From contig NZ_VNJI01000006.1 of the NCBI RefSeq assembly GCF_007786445.1, positions 124,001 to 188,000 of the forward strand: 64,000 bases of DNA. The letters are read 5' to 3'. Both the position numbers and the translations under genes were made by a program. The notes beneath the pieces were generated by a model. It had not been told where the DNA came from, did no database searches, and saw nothing but the letters and a program-made list of their open reading frames with translations. The stretch is from Paenibacillus cremeus (GTDB lineage: Bacteria > Bacillota > Bacilli > Paenibacillales > NBRC-103111). Position 1 is the first letter of the stretch. Each line of letters starts with the position of its first letter. Below, one piece after another: positions 43,743-52,916 of the stretch.

Positions 43743-44555
43743 CTACGCCTTTTCCGACCAGAGCGCATATTGGGTGCCGATCGCCCACAGTTTTAGGAAC
43801 ATATCCATAAAGCGATACAATTGGAAGCCGATCAGAGCGGCGAAGCCGGCCCAGATGTATGCGGAGATCATGACCACGGCGGAGGCCGCGAATGTAATCA
43901 GCAGCACTCCGAGGGCGGTTAGCATGATGATGAGCAGATGCCGCAGGACGAACAGCACCGTGAAGAGGGAGGAGCGGCGATCGACTTTCCCGATTTGCAG
44001 GAAGAGGAAGAAGAGCTGCACCACAAATAGATAGATCATGTACCCGCCTAGGAAGGGGAGAAGCGCTTTGCCCAGCGACATATAGGAAGATTGCGTGGCG
44101 TACTCGCGCAGCGTATGCGGAATGAGCCAGTATAGCGGTGCCAAGGAGCAAAGCATCTGCAGTATATAAAGGCCTAAGAAGGGGAGCGTCAGCTTGCGGA
44201 TGCCTTCGACGAACCGGTAGCCGGCATTCAGCTCCTGGTGGTGCAGCGAATAGTACACTCCGGCGTTCAGCATCGGGTTCAGCAGCATCCGCAGCCCGAG
44301 CAGCCCCAGCCCCCACCAGAGATAGGGCATGATGAGATCGGTTTTGATTAGTTGAAATTGACCTTCCACCCAGAACAGCTGCACGGCTTCCCGCGTCAGC
44401 TCCTTGCCCGGATAGCGGTGCAGCAGGGGGACGACGATCGACTGGATCAGCTTATAGAGCACGACCCCCCAGGCGAAGTTGTAAAAAAAGAGTACGAAGA
44501 CGGCGAACGGCTGCTGCCAAGCGATGCTCCAGCCTTTTTTCATCCAATTCCACAT
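43743..44555 (-). CDS. Polytopic membrane protein of unknown function
   Basis: The ~270-residue protein has about six hydrophobic helices with paired patterns (FAVFVLFFYNFAWGVVLY, LPFLGLYILQMLCSLAPLYWL, LLIIMLTALGVLLITFAASAVVMI). It has no transporter or enzyme motif that I know. It begins 10 bases after the M1 peptidase gene and is probably co-translated with it, so a role in membrane handling of that protein is possible. ATG 44555 has GAGGTG 5 bases upstream; GTG 44561 lies inside that site. Confidence 0.78.
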   Translation of the reverse strand: MWNWMKKGWSIAWQQPFAVFVLFFYNFAWGVVLYKLIQSIVVPLLHRYPGKELTREAVQLFWVEGQFQLIKTDLIMPYLWWGLGLLGLRMLLNPMLNAGVYYSLHHQELNAGYRFVEGIRKLTLPFLGLYILQMLCSLAPLYWLIPHTLREYATQSSYMSLGKALLPFLGGYMIYLFVVQLFFLFLQIGKVDRRSSLFTVLFVLRHLLIIMLTALGVLLITFAASAVVMISAYIWAGFAALIGFQLYRFMDMFLKLWAIGTQYALWSEKA

Positions 44556-44564
44556 GTTCACACC

Positions 44565-46805
44565 TCACCATGCGACCCAGCCGAACAAGGTCTCCAGAAT
44601 TTTAACCACACTCATATTCCAGCGCGCCGACAGCTGCGGGTCGACATTGGTTTTCATAAAGCCGTTAATTCGCTTGTTCTCGAGTACAATGGAGTGCTGC
44701 GGATCGATAGCCACCCAATCCAGCGGCGCTGTGTAGTTGACGTTCATGATGACCTCGCTGTCCGTGCCGTCCCACGTTTTATCGATCTGCGTCCCGTCGG
44801 CAAAATGGAACCGGATCGGCACGCTCGCATACGTCCCGCCGAGCTTGCGGATTTGTACCTTGTTTTCGTACACGGTTTGCCCGTTGTCGTCGGTAATTTT
44901 GCGCACCTGGATACCGGATACCTCGTAATCGACCATTTGACCGTTGTAGACGTATTGATCGAAAAAGTCCTTCCAGCTCGTCTTCGTAACATCCTCCACT
45001 GTTTTTTGAAAATCGGCTGTCGTCGGATGCCTGAACTTCCAGCGCTGGAAGTAGGTGCGCATGATTTTGCCCATCGTGTCCGGACCGACCTGCCGTTCCA
45101 TCGCCTTGAGCACCAGCTTGGCACGGGTGTACACGTTCTCGGCGTATTGATCGTGTCCCGTGTAGCTCCACGCATTTTGCTTCAGCGCGGCAGGGGAAGT
45201 GATGTAGCTGGACTCGACCAGCAGATTCGGCTTCACGCCGTATTCATTCTCCATCAGCTTATCTTCCGCATACGAGGTGAAGCCTTCGTCCAGCCAAGCC
45301 TCCTCGAATTCGTTGCTCGCGACCATGCCGTAAAAGAACTGATGGCCGATCTCGTGCACGACGACCCGTTCCAGCTCCAGATCCGGATTTTTCTCTCCGG
45401 CTCCCCAGGCCGTAACCAGCGTCGGGTATTCCATGCCGCCCGCCCCGTTGCCATCTTCCGGCGGCACGACGATCGACAGGGTAGAGTACGGGTAGCTGCC
45501 ATACCATTCGGAATAGCGGGCGAGCGCTTTTTTGGCGGCGGTCATGTAGCGGGCCTTAAGCGCCTCATGCTTCGGATCGAGATACAGCTTGATGCGGACG
45601 CCGGGCAAATTTTTGGTGGCATAGGGCTCCTCGTAGTAGATGAAGTGAGGGGAGGCGGCCCAGGCAAAATCGTGCACATCATCGGCGTAAAACGTGTAGG
45701 TGCGAGTTTTTCCATCGTCGGCAACCGGTTTGGTTGGAAAGCCGGTGGCGGCCACGGTGTAGGCGGAAGGAACCTTCAGCTTGACGTCAAAAATCCCGAA
45801 GTCCGCATAAAACTCGGAATTCCCATGGTATTGGTGCAGATTCCAGCCGTCGTCGGTTCGTCCGCGGGTGCCTTTGGTCTCATAGGCGGCCAGCTTCGGG
45901 AACCATTGGCCGGCCATCACGAAATCTCCGGCATAGCCCATTCGCGCGAATATTTGAGGCAATTGCACCGAGAAGGTCGTATTGACCGTCACTTGCTCTC
46001 CGGGGAGAACCGCCCTGGGCAGCGGCACCCTGACTAGCGTTTTATCGTCCTTGTTTCCGTCATCCGGCTGCACATATTCCATGCGATCCAGGAGCTCCAT
46101 CTCTTCGCCATCCATCGTACGGATGGAGCTGATGGTCATGCTGCCGTGATTGCCGTCTTTGCTGGCGTCGTTCCGCAGCTTGCCCCCGGATTCTTTCATG
46201 AACGTCGTTTTCTTGGACTCGAAGGCGTTGGGATACAGATGGAAGTACAGCTCCTTTACCGGCACGCTTCCAGGGTTGCGCCAGCTGACGGACGAGGTGC
46301 CTTGAATGAGCTTGCCGGTCGCATCGAGCACGACGTTCATATGGTATTCCAAGATCCGGTCACTGAGCGGCTTCGGGGCCGGCTTTTCCACCGGCTTCAC
46401 GGGCAGGCTCGGCGGAGCGGGAGGAGGAGCCATAGGCTCCGTCAGGCGGAGTGCGGCGGAGGCTGTCTTTGCTTCGCCGGCGGGCAGGAAGATGCCCGTA
46501 GACGAGCCGTCCGCTTGTCCCTTGGAAGGCGGCCATCCAGGGGCTTCGATTACAGCGCGGCCTGTGGCGGATTGCACCGGCTTGAGCTCCAGCGGATGGA
46601 CCGGCTGATCGGCGGACATCACGCTAGGGTAGGCGGCGGCAGAATCGGCAGGCAGCATCCAGCTGCCGGTAGGGATGACGGGTTGTACGGGTGGTAGGCC
46701 GGCAGGCAGCAGGGTGCCTGTCAGCATCGTGATGCCGCAGGCGAGCATCATCACGGTGCCCCATTGGGCCCATTGTGCGGTTCGGTTGGTGAGTCTCTTT
46801 TTCAT
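44565..46805 (-). CDS. Membrane-anchored M1-family zinc metallopeptidase
   Basis: The 746-residue protein has an N-terminal anchor (~12-38) and a ~110-residue Pro/Ala-rich spacer, then an M1 aminopeptidase-like body. The zinc site HEIGHQFF (~484) and the downstream Glu in WLDEGFTSYAED are intact. The fold places it outside the membrane; it would cleave peptides from the N-terminus. The usual GAMEN-type substrate motif appears as GGMEYPTL. The operon continues with a polytopic membrane protein gene. Confidence 0.9.
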   Translation of the reverse strand: MKKRLTNRTAQWAQWGTVMMLACGITMLTGTLLPAGLPPVQPVIPTGSWMLPADSAAAYPSVMSADQPVHPLELKPVQSATGRAVIEAPGWPPSKGQADGSSTGIFLPAGEAKTASAALRLTEPMAPPPAPPSLPVKPVEKPAPKPLSDRILEYHMNVVLDATGKLIQGTSSVSWRNPGSVPVKELYFHLYPNAFESKKTTFMKESGGKLRNDASKDGNHGSMTISSIRTMDGEEMELLDRMEYVQPDDGNKDDKTLVRVPLPRAVLPGEQVTVNTTFSVQLPQIFARMGYAGDFVMAGQWFPKLAAYETKGTRGRTDDGWNLHQYHGNSEFYADFGIFDVKLKVPSAYTVAATGFPTKPVADDGKTRTYTFYADDVHDFAWAASPHFIYYEEPYATKNLPGVRIKLYLDPKHEALKARYMTAAKKALARYSEWYGSYPYSTLSIVVPPEDGNGAGGMEYPTLVTAWGAGEKNPDLELERVVVHEIGHQFFYGMVASNEFEEAWLDEGFTSYAEDKLMENEYGVKPNLLVESSYITSPAALKQNAWSYTGHDQYAENVYTRAKLVLKAMERQVGPDTMGKIMRTYFQRWKFRHPTTADFQKTVEDVTKTSWKDFFDQYVYNGQMVDYEVSGIQVRKITDDNGQTVYENKVQIRKLGGTYASVPIRFHFADGTQIDKTWDGTDSEVIMNVNYTAPLDWVAIDPQHSIVLENKRINGFMKTNVDPQLSARWNMSVVKILETLFGWVAW

Positions 46806-46918
46806 TCCATTTTCACCCCGTTGACAAGCATCTACAGCATGTATATGTTTGTGGGACGAGGATTATTTCTAGCTGCTGAAAAAAAGCCGATGGGCTGCTG
46901 GGACGGCCGCCGTGAAGC

Positions 46919-46947
46919 TTGCGGACCTGCTTTGCAGAAGCTACAAT
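46919..46947 (+). promoter_or_regulatory. Sigma-A promoter of ywhD
   Basis: TTGCGG (46919-46924) and TACAAT (46942-46947) are 17 bases apart, 38 bases before the start codon. Confidence 0.65.
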
Positions 46948-46985
46948 AAGAAGAAACGGCCTGAAAATCGATAGGGTGGTGCAGG

Positions 46986-47525
46986 ATGAGCATGAAGGAT
47001 ATCAATGCAAACGGGGCTCCAGGCGCGGAGGACAAGGGTAAGAAGCTACCTTCGCTTAATATTATCAGCAACAAAGAAACGAAGCATCGCGGCTTCGGAC
47101 AAGGGACGATCGATTTAAGCCAAATGTCCAGCGTCATTATTGACGGCGCGGAGGAAGCGTACCTGGATATGGGCGCGCTGCATGCGAAGAGCAAGCCGGA
47201 GAAGGGTATCAAATTCACGACCGATAAAGCGGAAGTGCCTAACGGGCGGCCTTGCTGGATCGTTTGGGTAGCCGTCGATTTCACGGAGGAAGGCAAATAC
47301 TACGCTGGCGTTACCTCGTGCGAGATGCTGGTCGATCCGGAGGCGAAGAAGGGCTGGAAAATTCTTGCCGACCATGTGAACCGGATGGATTACGCGCTCA
47401 AGCGGCGCATTATGGTGGACAATTTGGGCCCGGCCCAGAAGGCCTTGCTGAAGCAGCTGCTGATCGACACCGATCCGACGATGTGGGAGCGCTCCAGCGA
47501 CACGCTTAAGGAAGCGCTGGCGTAA
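46986..47525 (+). CDS. ywhD: YwhD-family protein
   Basis: The 179-residue cytoplasmic protein (MSMKDINANGAPGAEDK..., VWVAVDFTEEGKYYAGVTSCEMLVDP) matches the YwhD family of Bacillales in length and sequence character. The place supports this: in B. subtilis ywhD lies next to pbpG (ywhE), speE and speB, the same neighbours as here. Its function is not known. ATG 46992, two codons later, is an alternative start. Confidence 0.85.
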   Translation: MSMKDINANGAPGAEDKGKKLPSLNIISNKETKHRGFGQGTIDLSQMSSVIIDGAEEAYLDMGALHAKSKPEKGIKFTTDKAEVPNGRPCWIVWVAVDFTEEGKYYAGVTSCEMLVDPEAKKGWKILADHVNRMDYALKRRIMVDNLGPAQKALLKQLLIDTDPTMWERSSDTLKEALA

Positions 47526-47612
47526 TATTTTTGTCTATTATGTGAAACTCATTGAATGGCCTGCAATTACCATGTATACTAATGCCAGTATATACACCAT
47601 ATACTAGGACAG

Positions 47613-47645
47613 CAAAGAGGCAGACCCTGTGGTCTGTCTCTTTGT
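47613..47645 (+). terminator. Terminator after ywhD
   Basis: CAAAGAGGCAGACC pairs with GGTCTGTCTCTTTG around CTGT. The T-run after it is short. Confidence 0.65.
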
Positions 47646-47667
47646 GTTGCGCCCAGCACCCCTCTAA

Positions 47668-47722
47668 AAACACAAACACAGCAGCTCCAGCCGCTTTCGC
47701 CGCCAAGGTGTGCTGTGTTCGT
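47668..47722 (-). terminator. Probable terminator after pbpG
   Basis: On the minus strand, AACACAGCA pairs with TGCTGTGTT over a long loop, followed by TGTGTTTTT. Confidence 0.55.
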
Positions 47723-47755
47723 ATTCATACGGCTTCTACTATATATGCGACTATA

Positions 47756-49822
47756 CTAGCTGCTCCACCAACGCTTCAAGTCTTGCCACCAAGTGCCGTT
47801 CGGCTTATCCTGGCCCGGCTTCGGATCGGCCTTCGCCGGCTGCTGCGTGCAGTACTCCGTCGGCTCCGTCCCGGCAATGAACGCTTCCATCCGCGAATTC
47901 GCGGAGCAGCTTTCATTGGCGAGCTTGCCCGTGGCCGGGTCGATGTACACGTTCACGACGCCGTCCGGCATTTCGAACAGCTTCGGCGGCACCGAGTCCA
48001 GCGTCCGCTCCGTAAAATCGGCCCAGATCGGCGCCGCCACGCGGGACTCAATGGTGCCGAGGTTGCGGTCCTTGTCGTAGCCGACCCACACCGCGGTGGA
48101 CAGCTCCGGCGTGAAGCCGACGAGCCACGCGTCCGTGTTGGTCGTCCCGGTTTTTCCGGCGACCGGCCGCTTGAGCGTCTCCGATACCCGGCTGCCCGTA
48201 CCGCCCAAATCGAAGACGCCCTCCATCAGCTGCGTCAGCACGTACGTGTAGCTCGGCTCGATGACCGTCTCCTGCTTCGGCTTGGCCTCATAGAGCAGCT
48301 GGCCACGCCGGTCCTCAATCCGGACGATCGACGTCGGCTCGACCCGGACGCCTTGATTGGCGAGAATGCCGAAGGCCGACGCCATCTCGAACGGGCTCAC
48401 TGGGAAGGTCCCCAGCGCGAGCGAAGGGAGGGGCTTCATCGGGCTCGTAATACCCATTTTTCGGGCCATCTCGATGACGCGGTCCGGCCCCACCTCCAGC
48501 ACCGTATGCACGGCAAAAATATTATCCGACTTCGCAATCGCCGTCCGCAGATCGATCCAGTCGAAGTAGGTGTTGCCGAAGTTGCCCGGCGTATACGTCT
48601 GGCGGCCTTGATCGTACGTAAACGTCGTCGGCTCGCTCTTGAAGCGGGTTACCGGAGTGAACTGCTTCTCCTTCAGAGCGGTCAAATAAACGATCGGCTT
48701 GAACGAAGAACCCGGCTGCCGGGAGCTGGACAAGGCGCGGTTGAACTGGTTGTCCGCGTAGCTTCGCCCGCCTACCATCGCTTTGACATATCCGGTACGT
48801 GGATCGACCGCCACCAGCGCCGTCTGCAGCTCCGGATATTTGTCCAGCTGCTCCTTCACCACGTCCTCGGCATTTTTTTGCGCCTTCAAATCCAGCGTCG
48901 TATAAATCCGCAGTCCCATGTCCTCGAACTGATCCTCGTCGATGCCGAGCAGCTCTGTCACCTGATTGCGGATATAATCGCGAAAATACGGCGCCGTAAC
49001 CGGCTTCTCCTTGCTTTCCAGAGGAAGAATCTTCACCTGCTCGCGTCCAGCGTCAGCAGCTTCTTTCGGTGTAATATATCCTGCGTCGACCATCGTTTGC
49101 AGCACTGTTTTTTGCCGGTCCAACGCAGCTTGCATATCATAGTACGGTGAGTAGTACCGCGGCCCCTTCGGAATGCCGGCCAGCAGGGCGCTCTCGGCAA
49201 GCGTTAAATCCTTGGCGTTTTTCCCGAGAAACAGCTGTGCCGCTGCTTGAATGCCGTAGGTGGAATGGCCGTAATAAATTTGGTTCAAATATTGCTCCAG
49301 AATCTGATCCTTGCTCAGCTGCAGCTCCATCTCGACGGCGTAGTACGTTTCCTTAATCTTGCGCGTCCAGGTCCGTTCATGCGAGAGGTAGAGGTTGCGG
49401 GCGAGCTGCTGCGTAATCGTCCCGGCTCCCTGCACCTTGGACATATGCTGGAGATTGACCCAGGCAGCCCGGGCGATGCCCTCGGGATCAAAGCCATAAT
49501 GCTCATAGAACCTTCGGTCCTCGACCGCTAGTGTAGCCTTGATCAGATTCGGCGAGATTTCCTGGAGCGTCACCTGCTGGCGGTTTTTGGCGTTGCCGTA
49601 AGCCTCGATCAGCGTGCTGTGCACGTCGTACATTTCGGAGGCCATCGTCATTTTCGATACGGGAAGCGTTTGCGAGCGCATGAATAGCAGCGTGACAATC
49701 AGCGCGGCGCAGCCCAGGATCAACAGGGTAAAAGAAAATGAGAGCCATTGCTTCAGTCGGCGGGCCCAGCCGTTCCGGATCGGTCCGCTTGAATCCGCTG
49801 GCTTGGTTCGCTTGTCGGACAT
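47756..49822 (-). CDS. pbpG: Class A penicillin-binding protein PbpG
   Basis: The 688-residue protein has a short basic cytoplasmic tail, one membrane helix (~26-47), a GT51 domain (EDRRFYEHYGFD, GAGTITQQLARNLYLS) and a transpeptidase domain. The active-site Ser is in GSSFK (~372), with KSDN and KTGTT (~554) downstream. Neighbours ywhD, speE and speB are those of B. subtilis pbpG (PBP2d), which acts in the forespore in germ-cell-wall synthesis. A sigma-F/G-type promoter upstream supports that role. ATG 49822 has AAAGGGG 11 bases upstream. Confidence 0.92.
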   Translation of the reverse strand: MSDKRTKPADSSGPIRNGWARRLKQWLSFSFTLLILGCAALIVTLLFMRSQTLPVSKMTMASEMYDVHSTLIEAYGNAKNRQQVTLQEISPNLIKATLAVEDRRFYEHYGFDPEGIARAAWVNLQHMSKVQGAGTITQQLARNLYLSHERTWTRKIKETYYAVEMELQLSKDQILEQYLNQIYYGHSTYGIQAAAQLFLGKNAKDLTLAESALLAGIPKGPRYYSPYYDMQAALDRQKTVLQTMVDAGYITPKEAADAGREQVKILPLESKEKPVTAPYFRDYIRNQVTELLGIDEDQFEDMGLRIYTTLDLKAQKNAEDVVKEQLDKYPELQTALVAVDPRTGYVKAMVGGRSYADNQFNRALSSSRQPGSSFKPIVYLTALKEKQFTPVTRFKSEPTTFTYDQGRQTYTPGNFGNTYFDWIDLRTAIAKSDNIFAVHTVLEVGPDRVIEMARKMGITSPMKPLPSLALGTFPVSPFEMASAFGILANQGVRVEPTSIVRIEDRRGQLLYEAKPKQETVIEPSYTYVLTQLMEGVFDLGGTGSRVSETLKRPVAGKTGTTNTDAWLVGFTPELSTAVWVGYDKDRNLGTIESRVAAPIWADFTERTLDSVPPKLFEMPDGVVNVYIDPATGKLANESCSANSRMEAFIAGTEPTEYCTQQPAKADPKPGQDKPNGTWWQDLKRWWSS

Positions 49823-49870
49823 GCGTGATCAGCCCCTTTATGCTTCAGAATAGAAAAAGTCCCTAATTTC

Positions 49871-49902
49871 CAGTATGGAAAAAGTTAGAAACCCCTATTC
49901 AT
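49871..49902 (-). promoter_or_regulatory. Forespore (sigma-F/G-type) promoter of pbpG
   Basis: On the minus strand, TGAATA (49902-49897), an 18-base spacer and CATACTG (49877-49871) fit the sigma-G/F pattern (TGMATA, 17-18 bases, CATWHTA) with one mismatch. It lies ~50 bases before the start codon. Confidence 0.6.
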
Positions 49903-49960
49903 ACAGGTTCGTGAAACGTTAAATTTTTTTGAATTCGCTCCGTTCCGCAGCGACCTGACT

Positions 49961-49988
49961 TTGCATTTTTAGGGAGATACTCTATAAT
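49961..49988 (+). promoter_or_regulatory. Sigma-A promoter of speE-speB
   Basis: TTGCAT (49961-49966), a 16-base spacer and a perfect TATAAT (49983-49988). The ~105-base leader contains a perfect 7-bp stem, CGATATC/GATATCG (50047-50065). Confidence 0.75.
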
Positions 49989-50100
49989 ACAATTTGACGC
50001 GCAAGGCGCATGAAGGGTTGAGCTGCAGTAACGTGTCCGTAAGTCCCGATATCCTCGAGATATCGACTATATATGCTGTGAGAGAAGGGTGATTGTAATT

Positions 50101-50928
50101 ATGGAATTGTGGTATACGGAGAAACAGACCGATAATTTCGGGATTACGGCAAAAATTAAAGAAACACTGGTCACGGAAAAGACCGATTTTCAAGACCTGG
50201 CAATGATCGATACGGCCGAGTGGGGCCGCATGCTTGTGCTGGACGGCATGGTCATGACCACCGTTAAAGACGAGTTTGTGTATCATGAAATGGTAGCGCA
50301 CCCGGCGCTGAATACGCATCCGAATCCGAAGCATGTGCTCGTAGTGGGCGGCGGCGACGGCGGGGTGATCCGCGAAGTGCTGAAGCATCCGAAGGTAGAG
50401 AAGGCGGTGCTGGTCGAAATCGACGGCAAGGTCATCGAGTATTCGAAAAAGTACCTTCCAGAAATCGCTGGTGAGCTGGAGAATGCGCGCGTGGAAGTCA
50501 TTGTGAATGACGGCTACATGCATATCCACGAGCATAAAAATACATACGACGTCATCATGGTCGATTCGACCGAGCCGGTAGGTCCTGCGGTAAACCTGTT
50601 TACCCAAGGCTTCTACAAGGGCATTTTTGATGCATTGAAAGAAGACGGCATTTTCGTAGCCCAAACGGACAACCCTTGGTTCAAGGCGGATTTGATCCAA
50701 ACCGTTAACCGTGACGTAAAAGAGATTTTCCCAATCGTACGCGTATACTGCGCGAACATCCCAACGTATCCAAGCGGGCTGTGGACCTTCACCATGGGCA
50801 GCAAAAAGCACGATCCGCTGCAAGTGGACGAAACATCGATCCCGGAGATGAGCACCAAATACTACACGCCTCGACTGCACAAAGCAGCTTTCGCGCTGCC
50901 GAAGTTCGTTGAGGATTTGACGAAGTAA
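50101..50928 (+). CDS. speE: Spermidine synthase
   Basis: The 275-residue aminopropyltransferase adds an aminopropyl group from decarboxylated S-adenosylmethionine to putrescine. It has the family pattern [37 protein letters not shown], the cofactor-binding [26 protein letters not shown] and QTDNPWF. It is followed after 19 bases by speB, so putrescine made from agmatine is converted directly. Start 50101 has GAAGGGTG upstream. Confidence 0.95.
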   Translation: MELWYTEKQTDNFGITAKIKETLVTEKTDFQDLAMIDTAEWGRMLVLDGMVMTTVKDEFVYHEMVAHPALNTHPNPKHVLVVGGGDGGVIREVLKHPKVEKAVLVEIDGKVIEYSKKYLPEIAGELENARVEVIVNDGYMHIHEHKNTYDVIMVDSTEPVGPAVNLFTQGFYKGIFDALKEDGIFVAQTDNPWFKADLIQTVNRDVKEIFPIVRVYCANIPTYPSGLWTFTMGSKKHDPLQVDETSIPEMSTKYYTPRLHKAAFALPKFVEDLTK

Positions 50929-50947
50929 GGTTAGGAGAATAGAACCC

Positions 50948-51817
50948 ATGAAATTGGATCAAAAATATTCCGGCAACGTCTTTATCCTCAGCTCAGACGA
51001 TTATGCAGCGTCCCGCGCAGTCATCTACGGCATGCCGATGGATTATACCGTAAGCTTCCGACCAGGCTCCCGTTTCGGTCCATCCCGCGTTCGCGAGGTA
51101 TCGATCGGCCTGGAGGAATACAGCCCTTATTTGGATAAGAGCCTCGAAGAAATGACTTATTTCGATGCTGGCGACTTGCTGCTGCCTTTCGGCAACGCGG
51201 GCCGCAGCTTGGAAGTAATTGGTGAATATGTACGCGGTCTGCTTGCTGACGGCAAATTCCCGTTCGGTCTGGGTGGCGAGCATCTGGTCAGCTGGCCGGT
51301 CATTCAAGAAGTGTACGCGAAGTATCCGGACCTGGCGCTCATTCACATTGATGCGCACGCCGACCTGCGCGAAAGCTATGAAGGCGAGCCGCTGTCCCAC
51401 TCGACGCCGGTGCGCAAAGCCGCAGCACTGATGGGCGGCAAAAACATTTACCAGTTCGGCATCCGTTCCGGCTCCCGCGAGGAGTTCCAGTTCGGGCGCG
51501 AGAACATCAACTTCTACCCGTTTGAAGTACTGGAGCCTTTGCGCAAGGTGCTTCCGGAGCTGGCCGGTCGTCCGGTGTATTTGACGATCGACATCGACGT
51601 GCTCGATCCAAGCTGTGCGCCAGGCACAGGCACGGCGGAAGCCGGCGGCATTACGTCGAAGGAGCTGCTGGCGGCCATCCACGCTATGGCGGCATCCGAG
51701 CTGAACTTTGTCGGCGCCGACATTGTGGAAGTAGCACCAGCGTATGACCCGACTGAGCAAACTCAGATCGTGGCCAGCAAGCTGATGCGTGAAATTTTGC
51801 TGGGTTTGGTGAAGTAA
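50948..51817 (+). CDS. speB: Agmatinase
   Basis: The 289-residue ureohydrolase converts agmatine to putrescine and urea. The binuclear manganese site is intact: GGEHL, HIDAHADLRE and TIDIDVLDPSCAPGTGT, and a late SELNFVGADIVEVAP. It is co-transcribed with speE (GGAG-containing ribosome binding site, 7 bases). The speA (arginine decarboxylase) and speD genes needed for the full route are not in the window. Confidence 0.95.
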   Translation: MKLDQKYSGNVFILSSDDYAASRAVIYGMPMDYTVSFRPGSRFGPSRVREVSIGLEEYSPYLDKSLEEMTYFDAGDLLLPFGNAGRSLEVIGEYVRGLLADGKFPFGLGGEHLVSWPVIQEVYAKYPDLALIHIDAHADLRESYEGEPLSHSTPVRKAAALMGGKNIYQFGIRSGSREEFQFGRENINFYPFEVLEPLRKVLPELAGRPVYLTIDIDVLDPSCAPGTGTAEAGGITSKELLAAIHAMAASELNFVGADIVEVAPAYDPTEQTQIVASKLMREILLGLVK

Positions 51818-51837
51818 GGTTCAATAGGAGTCCGTTC

Positions 51838-51870
51838 AAGCCGATCCATCCCGGGTCGGCTTTTTTTTGG
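51838..51870 (+). terminator. Terminator of the speEB operon
   Basis: AAGCCGA pairs with TCGGCTT around a CCATCCCGGG loop, followed by a T-run. Confidence 0.88.
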
Positions 51871-51922
51871 TCAGCAAAGTCTCGGGTGGGGGCCATCGCC
51901 ATAACGGCAGCGCTTTGGCGGC

Positions 51923-52795
51923 TTACGTTTGCGTGGCCCGCAAAGTAAACGCCGTCAGCTCCGGCCGGCACCAGAAGCGGACGGGGTACACCGAGACGCC
52001 GATTCCGCGGTTGACATAGAGCTGCAGCTTCCCTTGCTCCAGCGTGTACAGCCCTTTTACATACTTCTGCGCGTACTTCGGCACGGTGAGATGACCAAAG
52101 AACGGCAGACGAACCTGTCCGCCATGGCTGTGGCCTGAAAGCTGCAAATCTACACCGTGCTTGGCTGCAATATCGGCGTAATCAGGACAGTGGCTGAGCA
52201 GCAGCACGAACGGATCGTTCTTCGCTTGCTTCAGCGCCTGGGCAATGTCCGGCTTGCCCTCCCATTGATCCTCGACGCCTGCCATCCAGAAGGCGCTCGT
52301 CTCCGAGCCTTGGCGCTTCACGCTAACCGCCTCGTTGCGCAGCACTTTGAAGCCGCCGGCTGTCAGCGCGTTCACGATCGACATCGGGTCGGCGTAGTAG
52401 TCATGGTTGCCGAGCACGGCGAACTTGCCGAGCGGCGCCTGCATCGCCTTCAGAGCGTTAATCACAGCCTGAGCTTCGCTGTCCGCCCCCATACTGTAGT
52501 CTACGAGATCGCCTGTAAAGCAAATCATCTCGGGCTGCAGACGGTTGATCGCTGCGGCCAGCTTGAGCAAATCGGCGGCGCTGTAGTGGAAGCCATGATG
52601 CACGTCGCTGAATTGCACGATGCGCAGCCCATCCAGCTCCTTGGGAAGGCGCTCAAAGGGCAACGAGACCGAGGTCTGATCCAGCCATTTCGGCTCGGCG
52701 TAACGGGCGTAGCTGAAGCTGGCGGACGGGAGAGCGACGAGCCCTGCGGCGGTCCAAGCGATTTTTTTCAAAAAAGATCTTCTGCTTACCTTCAT
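51923..52795 (-). CDS. Tat-exported calcineurin-like phosphoesterase (YkuE type)
   Basis: The ~290-residue protein begins MKVSRRSFLKK, a twin-arginine signal, followed by a hydrophobic stretch (IAWTAAGLVALPSASFS). Metal-binding motifs are FSDVHHG, FTGDLVDY, LGNHDYY, LLSHCPDY and SGHSHGGQVRLPFFG. The family is that of B. subtilis YkuE, a Tat-dependent wall-bound phosphoesterase. Tat export fits an enzyme that receives its metals before transport. ATG 52795 has GGAGG 5 bases upstream; the GTG at 52801 lies in that site. Confidence 0.9.
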   Translation of the reverse strand: MKVSRRSFLKKIAWTAAGLVALPSASFSYARYAEPKWLDQTSVSLPFERLPKELDGLRIVQFSDVHHGFHYSAADLLKLAAAINRLQPEMICFTGDLVDYSMGADSEAQAVINALKAMQAPLGKFAVLGNHDYYADPMSIVNALTAGGFKVLRNEAVSVKRQGSETSAFWMAGVEDQWEGKPDIAQALKQAKNDPFVLLLSHCPDYADIAAKHGVDLQLSGHSHGGQVRLPFFGHLTVPKYAQKYVKGLYTLEQGKLQLYVNRGIGVSVYPVRFWCRPELTAFTLRATQT

Positions 52796-52834
52796 ACGCA
52801 CCTCCGACTTCCATAAGTAATGTCATAGTAACAA

Positions 52835-52880
52835 GAAAAAGCGCCGAAATCGACGGTTTGTCAATTTCCAGCGCTTTTTT
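52835..52880. repeat. Terminator-like hairpin in the divergent phosphoesterase-ywiB region
   Basis: AAAAAGCGCCGAAAT pairs with ATTTCCAGCGCTTTTTT (one mismatched position) around a 13-base loop. It lies between the starts of two divergent genes and overlaps the ywiB promoter. Confidence 0.6.
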
Positions 52881-52887
52881 GTACAAT
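52858..52887 (+). promoter_or_regulatory. Promoter of ywiB
   Basis: TTGTCA (52858-52863), an 18-base spacer and TACAAT (52882-52887), 30 bases before the start codon. Confidence 0.65.
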
Positions 52888-52916
52888 AAAGGCAAAAATG
52901 CAAATGAGGCCACGAC

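Noticed and set aside
44352-46037. A 561-codon open frame opposite the M1 peptidase gene
   Set aside because: It is antisense to HEIGHQFF and the rest of an intact peptidase; its composition (many His, Arg, Val) is that of a shadow frame.
47552-49150. A 532-codon open frame opposite pbpG
   Set aside because: Same reasoning: it mirrors the codon bias of pbpG and crosses two terminator hairpins at its start.
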